NCBI GenBank assembly: GCA_003500765.1
Contig: DNQL01000277.1
Coordinates: 1 to 16,636 of the forward strand
Length of the DNA: 16,636 nucleotides
Reading direction: 5' to 3'
Origin: Elusimicrobiota bacterium
Lineage (GTDB): Bacteria; Elusimicrobiota; Elusimicrobia; Elusimicrobiales; UBA9959
Made by a program: the position numbers and the translations under genes. Of this stretch, positions 1-7,688 are shown in pieces. The number at the start of each line of letters is the position of its first letter. Positions within the stretch are counted from its first letter, which is position 1. Below the pieces are notes generated by a model. The model made no database searches and was not told the DNA's origin. It saw nothing but the letters and a program-made list of their open reading frames with translations.

Positions 1-141
1 GGCCCCTACGCCGGCCACGCCGAGGCGCTGGGCGGCGCCGCCTCAGTCGTGCCGGTGGATATCTTCATCCCCGGCTGCCCGCCGCATCCCTACACCATAC
101 TCGACGGCATCCTGCGCCTTATAAAAGGGGACGTTGTTTAG
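1..141 (+). CDS. NuoB-type iron-sulfur subunit (complex I 20 kDa / energy-converting [NiFe] hydrogenase small subunit), C-terminal fragment
   Basis: The reading frame is open from the left edge to TAG at 139-141, giving the last 46 residues of a protein. Seen directly: the segment VPVDIFIPGCPPHPYTILDG, which matches the C-terminal signature (V-D-hydrophobic-x-P-G-C-P-P-x-P) of the 20-kDa NuoB/PSST family. In this family the cysteine of PGCPP is one of the four ligands of the [4Fe-4S] cluster (N2 in complex I) that passes electrons to quinone or receives them beside the NiFe site. The fragment cannot decide between respiratory complex I and a group 4 membrane-bound hydrogenase; the usual partners (NuoC/D-like) should lie to the left. 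The last codons and stop lie inside the left arm of a long palindrome, so this is probably the last gene of its operon. Confidence 0.8.
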   Translation, partial: GPYAGHAEALGGAASVVPVDIFIPGCPPHPYTILDGILRLIKGDVV

Positions 142-190
142 TTCTTTAGTTTTAAACTAAAGAACTAAACAACGTCCCCGACCCTTTTAT
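121..190. terminator. Long quasi-palindrome, probable (bidirectional-looking) intrinsic terminator
   Basis: Positions 127-152 and 154-179 are perfect inverted complements: 26-bp arms around a single centre base at 153. The symmetry continues outward with ATAAAAGG at 121-128 against the TTTTAT end at 185-190, offset by about 5 unpaired bases (near 180-184). The A-run before and T-run after the stem resemble a bidirectional rho-independent terminator, although the T-run starts a few bases after the stem instead of immediately. The left arm contains the last codons and stop of the NuoB-like gene. The inner arms are AT-rich, unlike the surroundings. Terminator function is inferred; the palindrome itself is certain. 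Confidence 0.7.
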
Positions 191-196
191 TATAAT
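191..196 (+). promoter_or_regulatory. Putative -10 element upstream of the A2M gene
   Basis: TATAAT at 191-196 is a perfect sigma-70 -10 match lying directly behind the palindrome. No convincing -35 box is found 16-18 bp upstream; that position falls inside the right palindrome arm. Initiation would be near 203, leaving a leader of about 54 nt with a ribosome binding site (AGGGGGAA, 247-254) before the ATG at 257. Confidence 0.4.
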
Positions 197-256
197 AACA
201 GCGGATCTACGCGCGCGGCCCGGCACCCGGGACCGCCGACCTCAGCAGGGGGAAAG

Positions 257-3200
257 ATGCTCAAGCTCGCCGCCATAATCCTTTTATCGGTTCAAGGCCT
301 TTACGCGCAGGCCGCGCCCGGGGCCGACGCTCTTTTCGACAAGGGACTCTATCAGGAAGCCCTCGATATTTATTCCAAAAAAGCCGGCCACGGCGATGAG
401 GCCGGCCTCCGGGCCCTCTACCGCTCGGCCGAATGCGAGGCGCTGCTGTTCCGCTACGCCGAGGCCAACGCCCGCCTCTATTCACTGAAACTTCCCAAGG
501 ACCCCGTCTGGAAAGGCCGGCTGCTGGCCCTGCGAGCCGAGCTGGGCAAGGAGTTCCTGCGCCAGTACGGCTATTCGCTGCCCGCCGATCTCCAGAAGGG
601 GACCACCGACCTGACGAAGCTGACGCGGAATGAATGGCAGAAGCGGATAAACGGCGATTACGACGCGCTGTGGGCGCTCGCCGAAGAGCTCGCCGGCGCT
701 CCGCTGAAGGACGAGGGTTACTTCGTAGACCTTGAGAAGGCCTATCTCGGCTATACGCCTTCGCTCTGGGATTTCGTCGCCCTCAAGTGGTCGGCCTGGC
801 TGATCGATGAGGCCGACAAACCCTCTGATGCCCCCGCCGCGGACGGTTTTCTCGCCGAAAATTATAAGTACGATTTTTCCCCGACGATGCATCCGGCCCT
901 CAAGGCCGCCGCCGTTTACGAGCGGGCTTCGGCGCTGGCCCCGGCCGGGTCCGCGCCGCGAGAGTACTGGAAGGTCCGGCGGGCCCTGATCCCGTACCGG
1001 CTCGGTTATTCGTTCGGGGATGAAGGGAAAAATAGCTCAGCCCGCTCTAAGTGGAAGATAGCTCCGCCCGGGGCCGGGCCCGGGACCGCCGTCAGGACGG
1101 CCGGGTTGCTGGCCGGCTGGGCCTCATCCTTCGTTTCCCCGCAGGGTAAAGTCTGGGCGGCCAGGGAGGCCGCCTACATCTACAGCGGCCTGGACGAATT
1201 CAAAAAAGCGGTGGAATTGTGTTCGGCCGCCGAAGATTACGCTCCCGGCTCCAAACCGGCGCATGAATGCGCCCAACTGAAATCGCGGATAGAAATGCCG
1301 AGCCTTTCCCTTTCCGTCCAGACCGCCCCGCCTCCCGGCCGGGACGGGCTTGCCGTCACGGCGCGCAATCTCGGCCAGGTGCATTTCCGCGCTTACCGGA
1401 CTTCTCCGGAGGGGCTGGGTTTCGCCGGCGTCCGCGCCGACCGCGGCTGGGACAGGCTGCGCGGAATAAACCTTGAAACCGCGGAATTCTTCCTCAAAAA
1501 AGGGCACGACGTTTCCTGGAAAACGGAGATAGCCTACCCGTCGCCCTACGCGTATCACACCCAGGCGGCGGGCGTGCCCCCGCTTAAAAAAGGCCTGTAC
1601 GTGGTGGTCGCTTCCGGCGACCCGGCTTTCGACAGCGGCTCATCCCTCATGCAGGCGGGGGTGCTCAATGTCACCGACATCTGGCTGATGGCCTCCGGGG
1701 CGCCAGAGGGGGACCCGGAGGATTTTATCGCTTCACCCGACGGGGCGAGGCGTTCTTCGGTGCCCATGTTCCACCTTTACGCCCTGGACGGGAGGAGCGG
1801 CGTTCCGCTGGAAGGGGCCGGTCTGGACTATTTTTATTCGACGCCCGGCGGGGGGGGCTGGAACAGGGCCGGCGCCGCGTTCGGCCCCGACGGCTCTCTT
1901 GGTATCCCTTTCGACGTGACGGTGGCCTACCCGTCCAGGATGAACTTCTCCCTGGACCCGCTCATAGCTCACGGGGGAGCCTACGCCTATACGGGCGGCA
2001 CTCTCAGTTCCTCCCTGCCGGTGCCGCAGCCGCTGGTCGTGGGCGCAGAAACGGACAGGCCGGTATACCGCCCCGGCCAGAAAGTCAATTTCAAGGTCAC
2101 CGTGCTGGAGCGCCGGCCGCGCGGGTATTCGGTATACGCGAGGGAGAAGAAGGTCAAGGTCACCGCCCGCGACGCCAACTGGCAGGAATTCTTCAGCAGT
2201 TCTTTCGAGCTTAACGATATGGGCAGCGCGGCCGGCTCCTTCACCGTACCGGCCGGACGGCTGCTGGGCAATTACCAGCTCAACGCGGAGATACTCGGCT
2301 ACGGCTCTTCTTTCCGCGGGTCGGCCTCGTTCGGGGTGGAGGAGTACAAGCGCCCCGAGTTCGAGGTCCTGCTCGACGAGGCTAAAGGCCCGCTGCGCTT
2401 CGGTCAGAAAACAAAGATAAGCGGGTCCGCGAAATATTATTTCGGTTCACCGGTGCCCGGTGCGGAGATACGCTACCACGTGGTCCGGTCGCGCTATGTC
2501 CCCTGGTACTCCTGGTGGATGCCGCGCGACAGTTCCCCCGGCGTGCAATTTTCCGGCACGCTGAAGTCCTCCTCCGACGGTTCTTTCTCGTTCGAGTTCA
2601 CGCCCGAGGGGGAGGGTGATTACCCCGCGGATTTCAGGGTGACGGCCGAGGCGAGGGACGCCGGCGGGCGCGTCATAACCGCATCGCGGTCCTACCGCGC
2701 CGGGGCGAAGTCCTATATCGTTGATATCCAGCCGGAGGCGGGCTTCTTTACGCCCTCGGACGCTCCTTCGGTGAAGGCGCGCCTTATGAACCTCAGCGAC
2801 GCGCAGGTCTCCGGCTCCGCCGCTTACGAACTGTACCGGCTGGATAAGACCCCGGATTACAAGCCGTCGCCCGGCTGGATGGGTTCCTTTGAAAGGAACC
2901 CCGATCTGAACGCCTTCTTCGCCCCCGCGCCGGACGGGCGCCTGGTGGAAAAGGGGACCGTCGATTTCGACGGGAAGGGCGCGAAAGAAATTAAGCTGAA
3001 ACCCCTGACCGAAGGCGTTTACCGCCTGAGGCTCAAGGCCGCCGATCCATGGGGAGGGGAATCCGTCGGGTCGCTGGTGATAGTCTCCTACGATCCGGGC
3101 AGGAAGCTCTCCTCGCTGAATCTGCCGCCGGTGGCCATATTCGAGAGGACGTCCTACCAGGAGGGGGAGACCGCCCGTCTGCTGCTGGGAGCGTCCGGGC

Positions 3201-6184
3201 TGAAGGGGGCTAAGTTCCTCGAGATATTCGGCGGGAATTTCCTGCTGGACAAGCGGACGCTGAAAGCCCCCGGCGTTTCCCTGGCCGATATAAAGATCGG
3301 CCCGGAGCATCGCGGCGGTTTCGACGCGCGCTGGTTCGGTGTTTCGGATTTCACGGGATACTCCGCCTCGGAGCACGCCGCCGTTCCTTTCTCGGACCGG
3401 GAACTTTCCGTGACGCTGGACCATCAGAAGTCGGTGGAGCCGGGAGGAGCGGCGAACTGGACCCTGCTGGCGCGTGACGGCCGCGGGCGTCCCGCGGAGG
3501 GAGAGGCCACGGTCCGGGTCTTCGACAGGTCGCTGGAATATTACAGGGGCCTCGACGGCTTCTGGCTGGACGGCCTCTACCCGGACCGCCGCTCCCGCGT
3601 TCATTCCCTCTCCTCGCTTTTCCAGTCACGGACCACCGGGTTCCCGGTGAAGCGCGGCCTGCTGTCGCGCATGTTCGGTCTCTTCGAGCGCTCCGCGGCG
3701 GAGGAAGTCTTCCCCTCTTTCAGGATCAATTCCTCGCGGCTGTACCGTGGGGCGTACGCCGGCGGTAAGTCGCTGGGCTTCGCCATGGAAGAAGGCATGG
3801 CCGATTCCGCCATGCCGGTGGCCGCGGCGCCAAGGGCCGCGATGGCCCGTGCCAAAGTCGCCTCGGACGGATCCGAAAAGAAGGAGGCCGCCGAGCCGGC
3901 CGAAGCCGCCGTCCCGGCCCGTTCGGATTTCTCCGAGACCGCCTACTTCAACCCGCAGCTCAGGATAGAAAAAGGCCGCGCGGGCATCTCCTTTAAGATG
4001 CCCGAACGCCTGACCTCCTGGAAAGTGACGGCGCGGGTCCTGACGCCGGACGTGAAGCGCGGCGGCGTCGCGGCGGAGGTCGTCACGCGCAAGGACCTGA
4101 TGGCGCGGCTGGACCTGCCGCGCTACCTGCGCGAGGGGGACGAGTCGGAGATCGTGGCCGTGCTTACCAACGCTTCCGACGGCCAGCTGGGCGGGACCGC
4201 CGTGCTTTCAGTGACCCGCGACGGGGCGGACGCCGCGGAGGAACTGGGCTTGCGGGACCTTTCCAGGCCCTTCTCCGTCAAGCGGGACGCCTCCGCGTCC
4301 ATGCGCTGGCCGGTAAAGGCGCCGCGGAAGACCGGTTTCTACAAGGTGCGGCTGACCGCCAGGGCCGGCCGCTTTTCCGACGCGCAGGAGAACGACCTGC
4401 CGCTGCTGCCGTCGCGCGAGAGGCTCTTCGCCTCCGTCAACGCCGCCCTGGACGGGGACGATAAAAAGGAGTTGAGGCTCAAGGAGCTGGAAAAGAAGGA
4501 CTCCTCGCGCGTGATGGAGTCCTCGCATCTGGAGATACAGCCGCAGCTGGCGCTTACCGTGCTTAACAGCCTGCCCTACCTGGTGCGCTACCCGCACGAA
4601 TGCACCGAACAGCTGCTCAACCGTTATGTGCCGCTCTCGATAGTCAACGCCGTCTATTCCAGGTACCCGGCGCTGGCGGCGGCTGCCGCGAAGGTTCCGA
4701 AGCGCCAGACCGTCACGCCGGCCTGGGAAAGAGATAACCCGCTCCGCATGATCTCGCTTATGGAAACGCCGTGGGAGGACGTTTCAAAAGGCCGTTCCGG
4801 GGCCCTGCCCTCGACAGACACTCTCGACGCCCGCCTGGTGGCGGCCGAGCGCAAGTCCGCGTTGGAGAAACTCGGGACTTACCAGCTCTCCGACGGTTCG
4901 TTCCCCTGGTTCCCCGGCGGCCGCCCGAACCTGCACATGACCCTCTATGTCCTGGAGGGCTTCGCCGAAGGCGAGCGCTACGGCGTGGACGCGCCGGACG
5001 CCATGGCCCGCAAGGCCCTGAAGTACGTTCTCGCCGAGATCCCCGGTTATATGAAGCCGGAGCCCGCGGAGACTTCGATGCTGCTCTACGCCGCCTACGT
5101 GGTCTCCTCTTTCGAGGGCAAATGGCCCGAGTCCCGGACCGCCCTCAAGTACGCCAAACTCTGGGCCGATTACGCGGACAAGCATTACCGGGCGATGACG
5201 CCTATGGGCAAGGCCTACGCGGCCTATGTCTACCTGCGGCTGGGAGAGAAGGAGAAAGCGGACCTTTATCTTAAGAGAGCGATGGACGGCAGCCGCGAGG
5301 ACGAGGTCTCCGGGCTGTACTGGGCGCCGGAGAAGATCTCCTGGCTCTGGTACAACGACACGGTGGAAAAGCACGCTTTCCTCATGCGGACGCTGACGGC
5401 CTTCAGCCCCAGGGACCCGCGCGCCGCGAAGATGGCTCAGTGGCTGCTGTTCAACAGGCGGGCGACGGAATGGAAATCAACGCGCGCTTCGGCCGCGGCC
5501 ATCTATTCGCTGCTGGACTTCATGAAGGCGCGCGGCGCGCTGGACAAGGGAGAGGCCTTTTCCCTGGAATGGGGCGCGCGCGGGGAAAAAGCGGCCGTCG
5601 GGCCGTCGGACTGGCTGGAGAAGCCGCTGCGCTGGTCGCTCTACGGGGCGGACGTCAAGCCGGAGCACGCCCGGGCCGCGATAACCAAGAAAGGGCCCGG
5701 CCTGGCCTTCGCCTCGCTGTCGGCGATATACACCAGCGGGGAACTGGCCGAGTCGTCCCCCTCCGGCATGATGAACGTCGAAAGAAAGTATTTCCTCAGG
5801 GAGAAGGAAGGGGACGGCTGCGCGCTGAAACCCCTGCGCAGCGGGGACGCCGTCCCCGCCGGTTCCGAAGTCGAGGTCATGCTGACCGTCAGGACGCGCT
5901 CGGCCTTCGAATACGTCCATCTCAAGGACCCCAAGCCGGCCGGCTTCGAGGCCGAGGCTCTCCTGAGCGGCTGGCGTTGGGACAGGCTGCCGCGCTACGA
6001 GGAGCAGCGCGACTCGCTGACCAACTTCTTCATGGAATGGGTGCCGCGCGGGGAATACGAGTTCGGCTACCGCCTGCGCCCGTCGCTGCCCGGGACTTAC
6101 CGCCTGGGGGCGGCGACCATACAGTCTATGTACGCGCCGGAGTTCGGGGCGCATTCCGACGGCATGATCATACGGGTGAAGTAG
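257..6184 (+). CDS. Giant bacterial alpha-2-macroglobulin with intact thioester motif
   Basis: 1975 residues, an exported protease trap. Start: ATG after the AGGGGGAA site at 247-254. Residues 1-19 are a signal peptide ending AQA; there is no lipobox cysteine, so it is predicted soluble in the periplasm, unlike lipoprotein E. coli YfhM (about 1650 aa). Residues ~25-340 are an Ala/Tyr-rich, TPR-like extension. Macroglobulin domains follow: MG1-like ARNLGQVHFRAY at 369-380, the MG2 signature TDRPVYRPGQ at 599-608, and EEYKRPEFEV near 695. An Ala/Lys/Glu-rich low-complexity stretch at ~1177-1222, just before FSETAYFNPQL (1225-1235), is the likely protease bait region. The thioester CTEQ is C1449-Q1452 in an alpha-toroid domain (GSFPWFPGG near 1547); a receptor-like MG domain ends the protein. 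Family knowledge: bait cleavage exposes the thioester, which covalently captures the protease. The usual partner pbpC is not present here; dinB follows by 7 bp. Family assignment is firm. Confidence 0.95.
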   Translation: MLKLAAIILLSVQGLYAQAAPGADALFDKGLYQEALDIYSKKAGHGDEAGLRALYRSAECEALLFRYAEANARLYSLKLPKDPVWKGRLLALRAELGKEFLRQYGYSLPADLQKGTTDLTKLTRNEWQKRINGDYDALWALAEELAGAPLKDEGYFVDLEKAYLGYTPSLWDFVALKWSAWLIDEADKPSDAPAADGFLAENYKYDFSPTMHPALKAAAVYERASALAPAGSAPREYWKVRRALIPYRLGYSFGDEGKNSSARSKWKIAPPGAGPGTAVRTAGLLAGWASSFVSPQGKVWAAREAAYIYSGLDEFKKAVELCSAAEDYAPGSKPAHECAQLKSRIEMPSLSLSVQTAPPPGRDGLAVTARNLGQVHFRAYRTSPEGLGFAGVRADRGWDRLRGINLETAEFFLKKGHDVSWKTEIAYPSPYAYHTQAAGVPPLKKGLYVVVASGDPAFDSGSSLMQAGVLNVTDIWLMASGAPEGDPEDFIASPDGARRSSVPMFHLYALDGRSGVPLEGAGLDYFYSTPGGGGWNRAGAAFGPDGSLGIPFDVTVAYPSRMNFSLDPLIAHGGAYAYTGGTLSSSLPVPQPLVVGAETDRPVYRPGQKVNFKVTVLERRPRGYSVYAREKKVKVTARDANWQEFFSSSFELNDMGSAAGSFTVPAGRLLGNYQLNAEILGYGSSFRGSASFGVEEYKRPEFEVLLDEAKGPLRFGQKTKISGSAKYYFGSPVPGAEIRYHVVRSRYVPWYSWWMPRDSSPGVQFSGTLKSSSDGSFSFEFTPEGEGDYPADFRVTAEARDAGGRVITASRSYRAGAKSYIVDIQPEAGFFTPSDAPSVKARLMNLSDAQVSGSAAYELYRLDKTPDYKPSPGWMGSFERNPDLNAFFAPAPDGRLVEKGTVDFDGKGAKEIKLKPLTEGVYRLRLKAADPWGGESVGSLVIVSYDPGRKLSSLNLPPVAIFERTSYQEGETARLLLGASGLKGAKFLEIFGGNFLLDKRTLKAPGVSLADIKIGPEHRGGFDARWFGVSDFTGYSASEHAAVPFSDRELSVTLDHQKSVEPGGAANWTLLARDGRGRPAEGEATVRVFDRSLEYYRGLDGFWLDGLYPDRRSRVHSLSSLFQSRTTGFPVKRGLLSRMFGLFERSAAEEVFPSFRINSSRLYRGAYAGGKSLGFAMEEGMADSAMPVAAAPRAAMARAKVASDGSEKKEAAEPAEAAVPARSDFSETAYFNPQLRIEKGRAGISFKMPERLTSWKVTARVLTPDVKRGGVAAEVVTRKDLMARLDLPRYLREGDESEIVAVLTNASDGQLGGTAVLSVTRDGADAAEELGLRDLSRPFSVKRDASASMRWPVKAPRKTGFYKVRLTARAGRFSDAQENDLPLLPSRERLFASVNAALDGDDKKELRLKELEKKDSSRVMESSHLEIQPQLALTVLNSLPYLVRYPHECTEQLLNRYVPLSIVNAVYSRYPALAAAAAKVPKRQTVTPAWERDNPLRMISLMETPWEDVSKGRSGALPSTDTLDARLVAAERKSALEKLGTYQLSDGSFPWFPGGRPNLHMTLYVLEGFAEGERYGVDAPDAMARKALKYVLAEIPGYMKPEPAETSMLLYAAYVVSSFEGKWPESRTALKYAKLWADYADKHYRAMTPMGKAYAAYVYLRLGEKEKADLYLKRAMDGSREDEVSGLYWAPEKISWLWYNDTVEKHAFLMRTLTAFSPRDPRAAKMAQWLLFNRRATEWKSTRASAAAIYSLLDFMKARGALDKGEAFSLEWGARGEKAAVGPSDWLEKPLRWSLYGADVKPEHARAAITKKGPGLAFASLSAIYTSGELAESSPSGMMNVERKYFLREKEGDGCALKPLRSGDAVPAGSEVEVMLTVRTRSAFEYVHLKDPKPAGFEAEALLSGWRWDRLPRYEEQRDSLTNFFMEWVPRGEYEFGYRLRPSLPGTYRLGAATIQSMYAPEFGAHSDGMIIRVK

Positions 6185-6191
6185 GCGGACC

Positions 6192-7364
6192 ATGCCGGAG
6201 CGCCATATCGTCCACGTGGACATGGACGCGTTCTTCGCGGCCGTCGAGCAGCGCGACGCCCCGTCGCTGAAGGGCCGGCCGGTCATAATCGGGGCCGACC
6301 CCAAAGGCGGCCGCGGCCGGGGCGTGGTGGCCACCTGCTCCTACGAGGCCAGGAAATTCGGCGTGCGTTCGGCCATGCCGATATCCGAAGCCTGGCGGCG
6401 CTGCCCGGGCGGCGTCTACCTTCAGCCGGACTTCCGCAAATACAGCCTGGCGTCCTCTATCATCGAAAAAGTTTTCCACGAGTTCACCCCTGACGTGGAG
6501 ATGGTAAGCGTGGACGAGGCTTTCCTCGACATCACGCTGAGCGCCCATCTTTTCGGCGGGCCGGCGGAGGCCTGCGCCCGGCTCAAGCGGCGCGTAAAGG
6601 AACTGACCGGCCTGACCTGTTCGGTCGGCCTGGCCCCGACCAAGATGTGCGCCAAGATAGCCTCCGACCTGCGCAAGCCCGACGGTTTCGTGACTGTGCC
6701 GGCGGGAGGGGAGGCCGCCTTCCTCGCGCCGCTGGACATATCGAAGCTGTGGGGGCTGGGCCCGAAGACCGCCGAAGCCCTTCGCTCGAGGGGCGTCGAT
6801 ACGATAGGGGAGCTGGCGGCCTGCCCGGAGGAAAAATTGTCTTTCCTCGGCTCTTCGGGTGCCTCCCTGAAGGCGCTGGCCGCGGGGCTGGACCCCCGTC
6901 CCGTATCCGCGGAGGGGGAGGCTAAATCGGTCTCCAACGAGGTGACTTTCGAAAGCGACACCGGCGACGAGCGGGAGATAAAAGAATCGCTGGTGGCGCT
7001 CTGCGACAAGGTCTCGTCCCGGCTGAGGGAGGCCGGCCTCAAGGGCCGCACGGTGGGGCTCAAGATAAGGCTGGAGGGGTTCGTCACCTTTACGCGGGCC
7101 AGGACCATCCCGCTGGCCACCAATTACGCCGACATAATATGGAAAGAGATCTCCGGCCTCTACGCCGCCTTCGGCCGCGGCCGGCGGCGGGTCCGTCTGC
7201 TGGGGGTGAGGGTGTCCGGCCTCATGCCGGCGGCGGAACGGGAAGACCTTTTCGGAGGAGAGGGGGACGAGCGTCGGGAGAAGTCCCATCGCGCGGTGGA
7301 GGAGATACGCCGCAAGTTCGGCCAGGGCTCCATTTACAGGGCCGGGGGGAAGAAGGAGATCTGA
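6192..7364 (+). CDS. dinB: DNA polymerase IV (Y-family translesion polymerase)
   Basis: 390 residues; copies past damaged DNA bases with low fidelity. Seen: HVDMDAFFAAVEQRD at 8-22 with the first catalytic Asp (D10) and the aromatic steric-gate position F15; SVDEAFLDIT with D108 and E109; the finger/palm motif SVGLAPTKMCAKIASDLRKP; and a helix-hairpin-helix-like region (LWGLGPKTAEALRSRG). The little-finger domain ends in an acidic and basic tail (EREDLFGGEGDERREK...), making it longer than the 351-aa E. coli protein. EREDLF sits where the beta-clamp motif QxxLF normally occurs but lacks the Gln, so clamp binding through it would be atypical. The gene starts 7 bp after the A2M stop with a weak GGCGGA site, so it is likely cotranscribed and perhaps translationally coupled. 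No SOS (LexA) box is recognisable immediately upstream. The enzyme assignment is secure. Confidence 0.95.
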   Translation: MPERHIVHVDMDAFFAAVEQRDAPSLKGRPVIIGADPKGGRGRGVVATCSYEARKFGVRSAMPISEAWRRCPGGVYLQPDFRKYSLASSIIEKVFHEFTPDVEMVSVDEAFLDITLSAHLFGGPAEACARLKRRVKELTGLTCSVGLAPTKMCAKIASDLRKPDGFVTVPAGGEAAFLAPLDISKLWGLGPKTAEALRSRGVDTIGELAACPEEKLSFLGSSGASLKALAAGLDPRPVSAEGEAKSVSNEVTFESDTGDEREIKESLVALCDKVSSRLREAGLKGRTVGLKIRLEGFVTFTRARTIPLATNYADIIWKEISGLYAAFGRGRRRVRLLGVRVSGLMPAAEREDLFGGEGDERREKSHRAVEEIRRKFGQGSIYRAGGKKEI

Positions 7365-7392
7365 TAGGCCGGCATCCCCGGTATAAAAGAGG

Positions 7393-7416
7393 GGCCCCCG
7401 CCAGGGGGCGGGGGCC
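7393..7416 (-). terminator. Intrinsic terminator, oriented leftward
   Basis: GGCCCCCGCC (7393-7402) and GGCGGGGGCC (7407-7416) form a perfect 10-bp stem with a 4-base loop. Read on the - strand, the stem is followed by CCTCTTTTATAC, a U-rich tail. Read on the + strand it is followed by GTACACCAGC, with no U-run. The signal therefore fits a leftward transcript better than the end of dinB, although the strong stem may still slow rightward transcription. Confidence 0.5.
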
Positions 7417-7462
7417 GTACACCAGCTTGGTCCTGTTCAGGGCCGGACCGTAGCACTGCGCT

Positions 7463-7576
7463 GCAACCGCACCGACACCGCAACCGCACCGCAACTACAC
7501 CGCAACTGCACCGCAACTGCACCGCACCGCAACTACACCGCGCCGCAACTACACCGCGCCGCAACCACACTGCCGC
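7463..7576. repeat. Composite 11-bp / 16-bp tandem repeat
   Basis: The core GCAAC begins at 7463, 7480, 7491, 7502, 7513, 7529, 7545 and 7561, giving spacings of 17, 11, 11, 11, 16, 16 and 16 bp. The 11-bp unit is GCAACTRCACC or GCAACCGCACC; the 16-bp unit is the same plus a 5-bp module GCRCC. The 16-mer GCAACTACACCGCGCC is perfectly duplicated at 7529-7544 and 7545-7560. The + strand is almost all C, A and G with few T, a marked strand asymmetry. Spacings are near 1 and 1.5 helical turns. There are no unique spacers, so it is not CRISPR. Confidence 0.85.
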
Positions 7577-7659
7577 TGCTGTTCGCCCTCCCGGGGGGCG
7601 GCCCTGGGGGGCCGGCCGGGACACCGCAAAACGCTCACTTCCACTACCTCTGCGACTAT

Positions 7660-7688
7660 AGTCTAACACCCGGAACTTGACTTGTCAA
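7660..7688 (-). promoter_or_regulatory. Leftward sigma-70-like promoter
   Basis: On the - strand, TTGACA (complement of 7683-7688, 6/6 match) is followed by exactly 17 bp and then TAGACT (complement of 7660-7665, 4/6 match to TATAAT). Initiation would be near 7653, sending transcription through the tandem repeat to the leftward terminator. The -35 box lies inside the dyad CTTGAC-TT-GTCAAG (7676-7689). Confidence 0.45.

Larger units (their letters stand above)
7383..7653 (-). ncRNA. Candidate non-coding RNA of about 270 nt
   Basis: The boundaries come from a leftward promoter (TTGACA, 17 bp, TAGACT at 7660-7688) and a leftward hairpin plus U-rich tail at 7393-7416. Between them the - strand has no credible gene: a long open frame exists there only because the tandem repeat lacks stops, and its GTG start overlaps the -10 box. 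The RNA would carry a GC hairpin near its 5' end, a G/U-rich repeat in the middle (GCGGTGTAGTT type units) and the terminator hairpin at its 3' end. It does not resemble tmRNA, RNase P RNA, SRP RNA or 6S RNA as far as I can judge by eye. Existence is inferred from signals only. Confidence 0.3.

Noticed and set aside
121..190. Palindrome as a transposon or MITE end
   Set aside because: No target-site duplication, transposase or second copy is visible in the window; terminator or template-switch origin is simpler.
5440..6334. Long overlapping frames on both strands at the A2M-dinB junction
   Set aside because: Both are Arg/Gly/Ala-rich shadows; the A2M C-terminal domain and the DinB catalytic start are intact in their own frames.
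7393..7416. Hairpin as a normal terminator of dinB
   Set aside because: The U-run lies on the - strand side; the + strand side has GTACACC. It may slow transcription but is not a standard + terminator.
7463..7576. CRISPR-like array
   Set aside because: Units are 11-16 bp, back to back, with no unique spacers and no cas genes.
7334..7669. 111-codon - strand frame with Cys/Gly/Arg/Val repeats in the 7.4-7.6 kb gap
   Set aside because: Its regularity comes from the 11/16-bp DNA repeat; the GTG start overlaps the -10 box and it runs into dinB antisense. I treat the region as non-coding.
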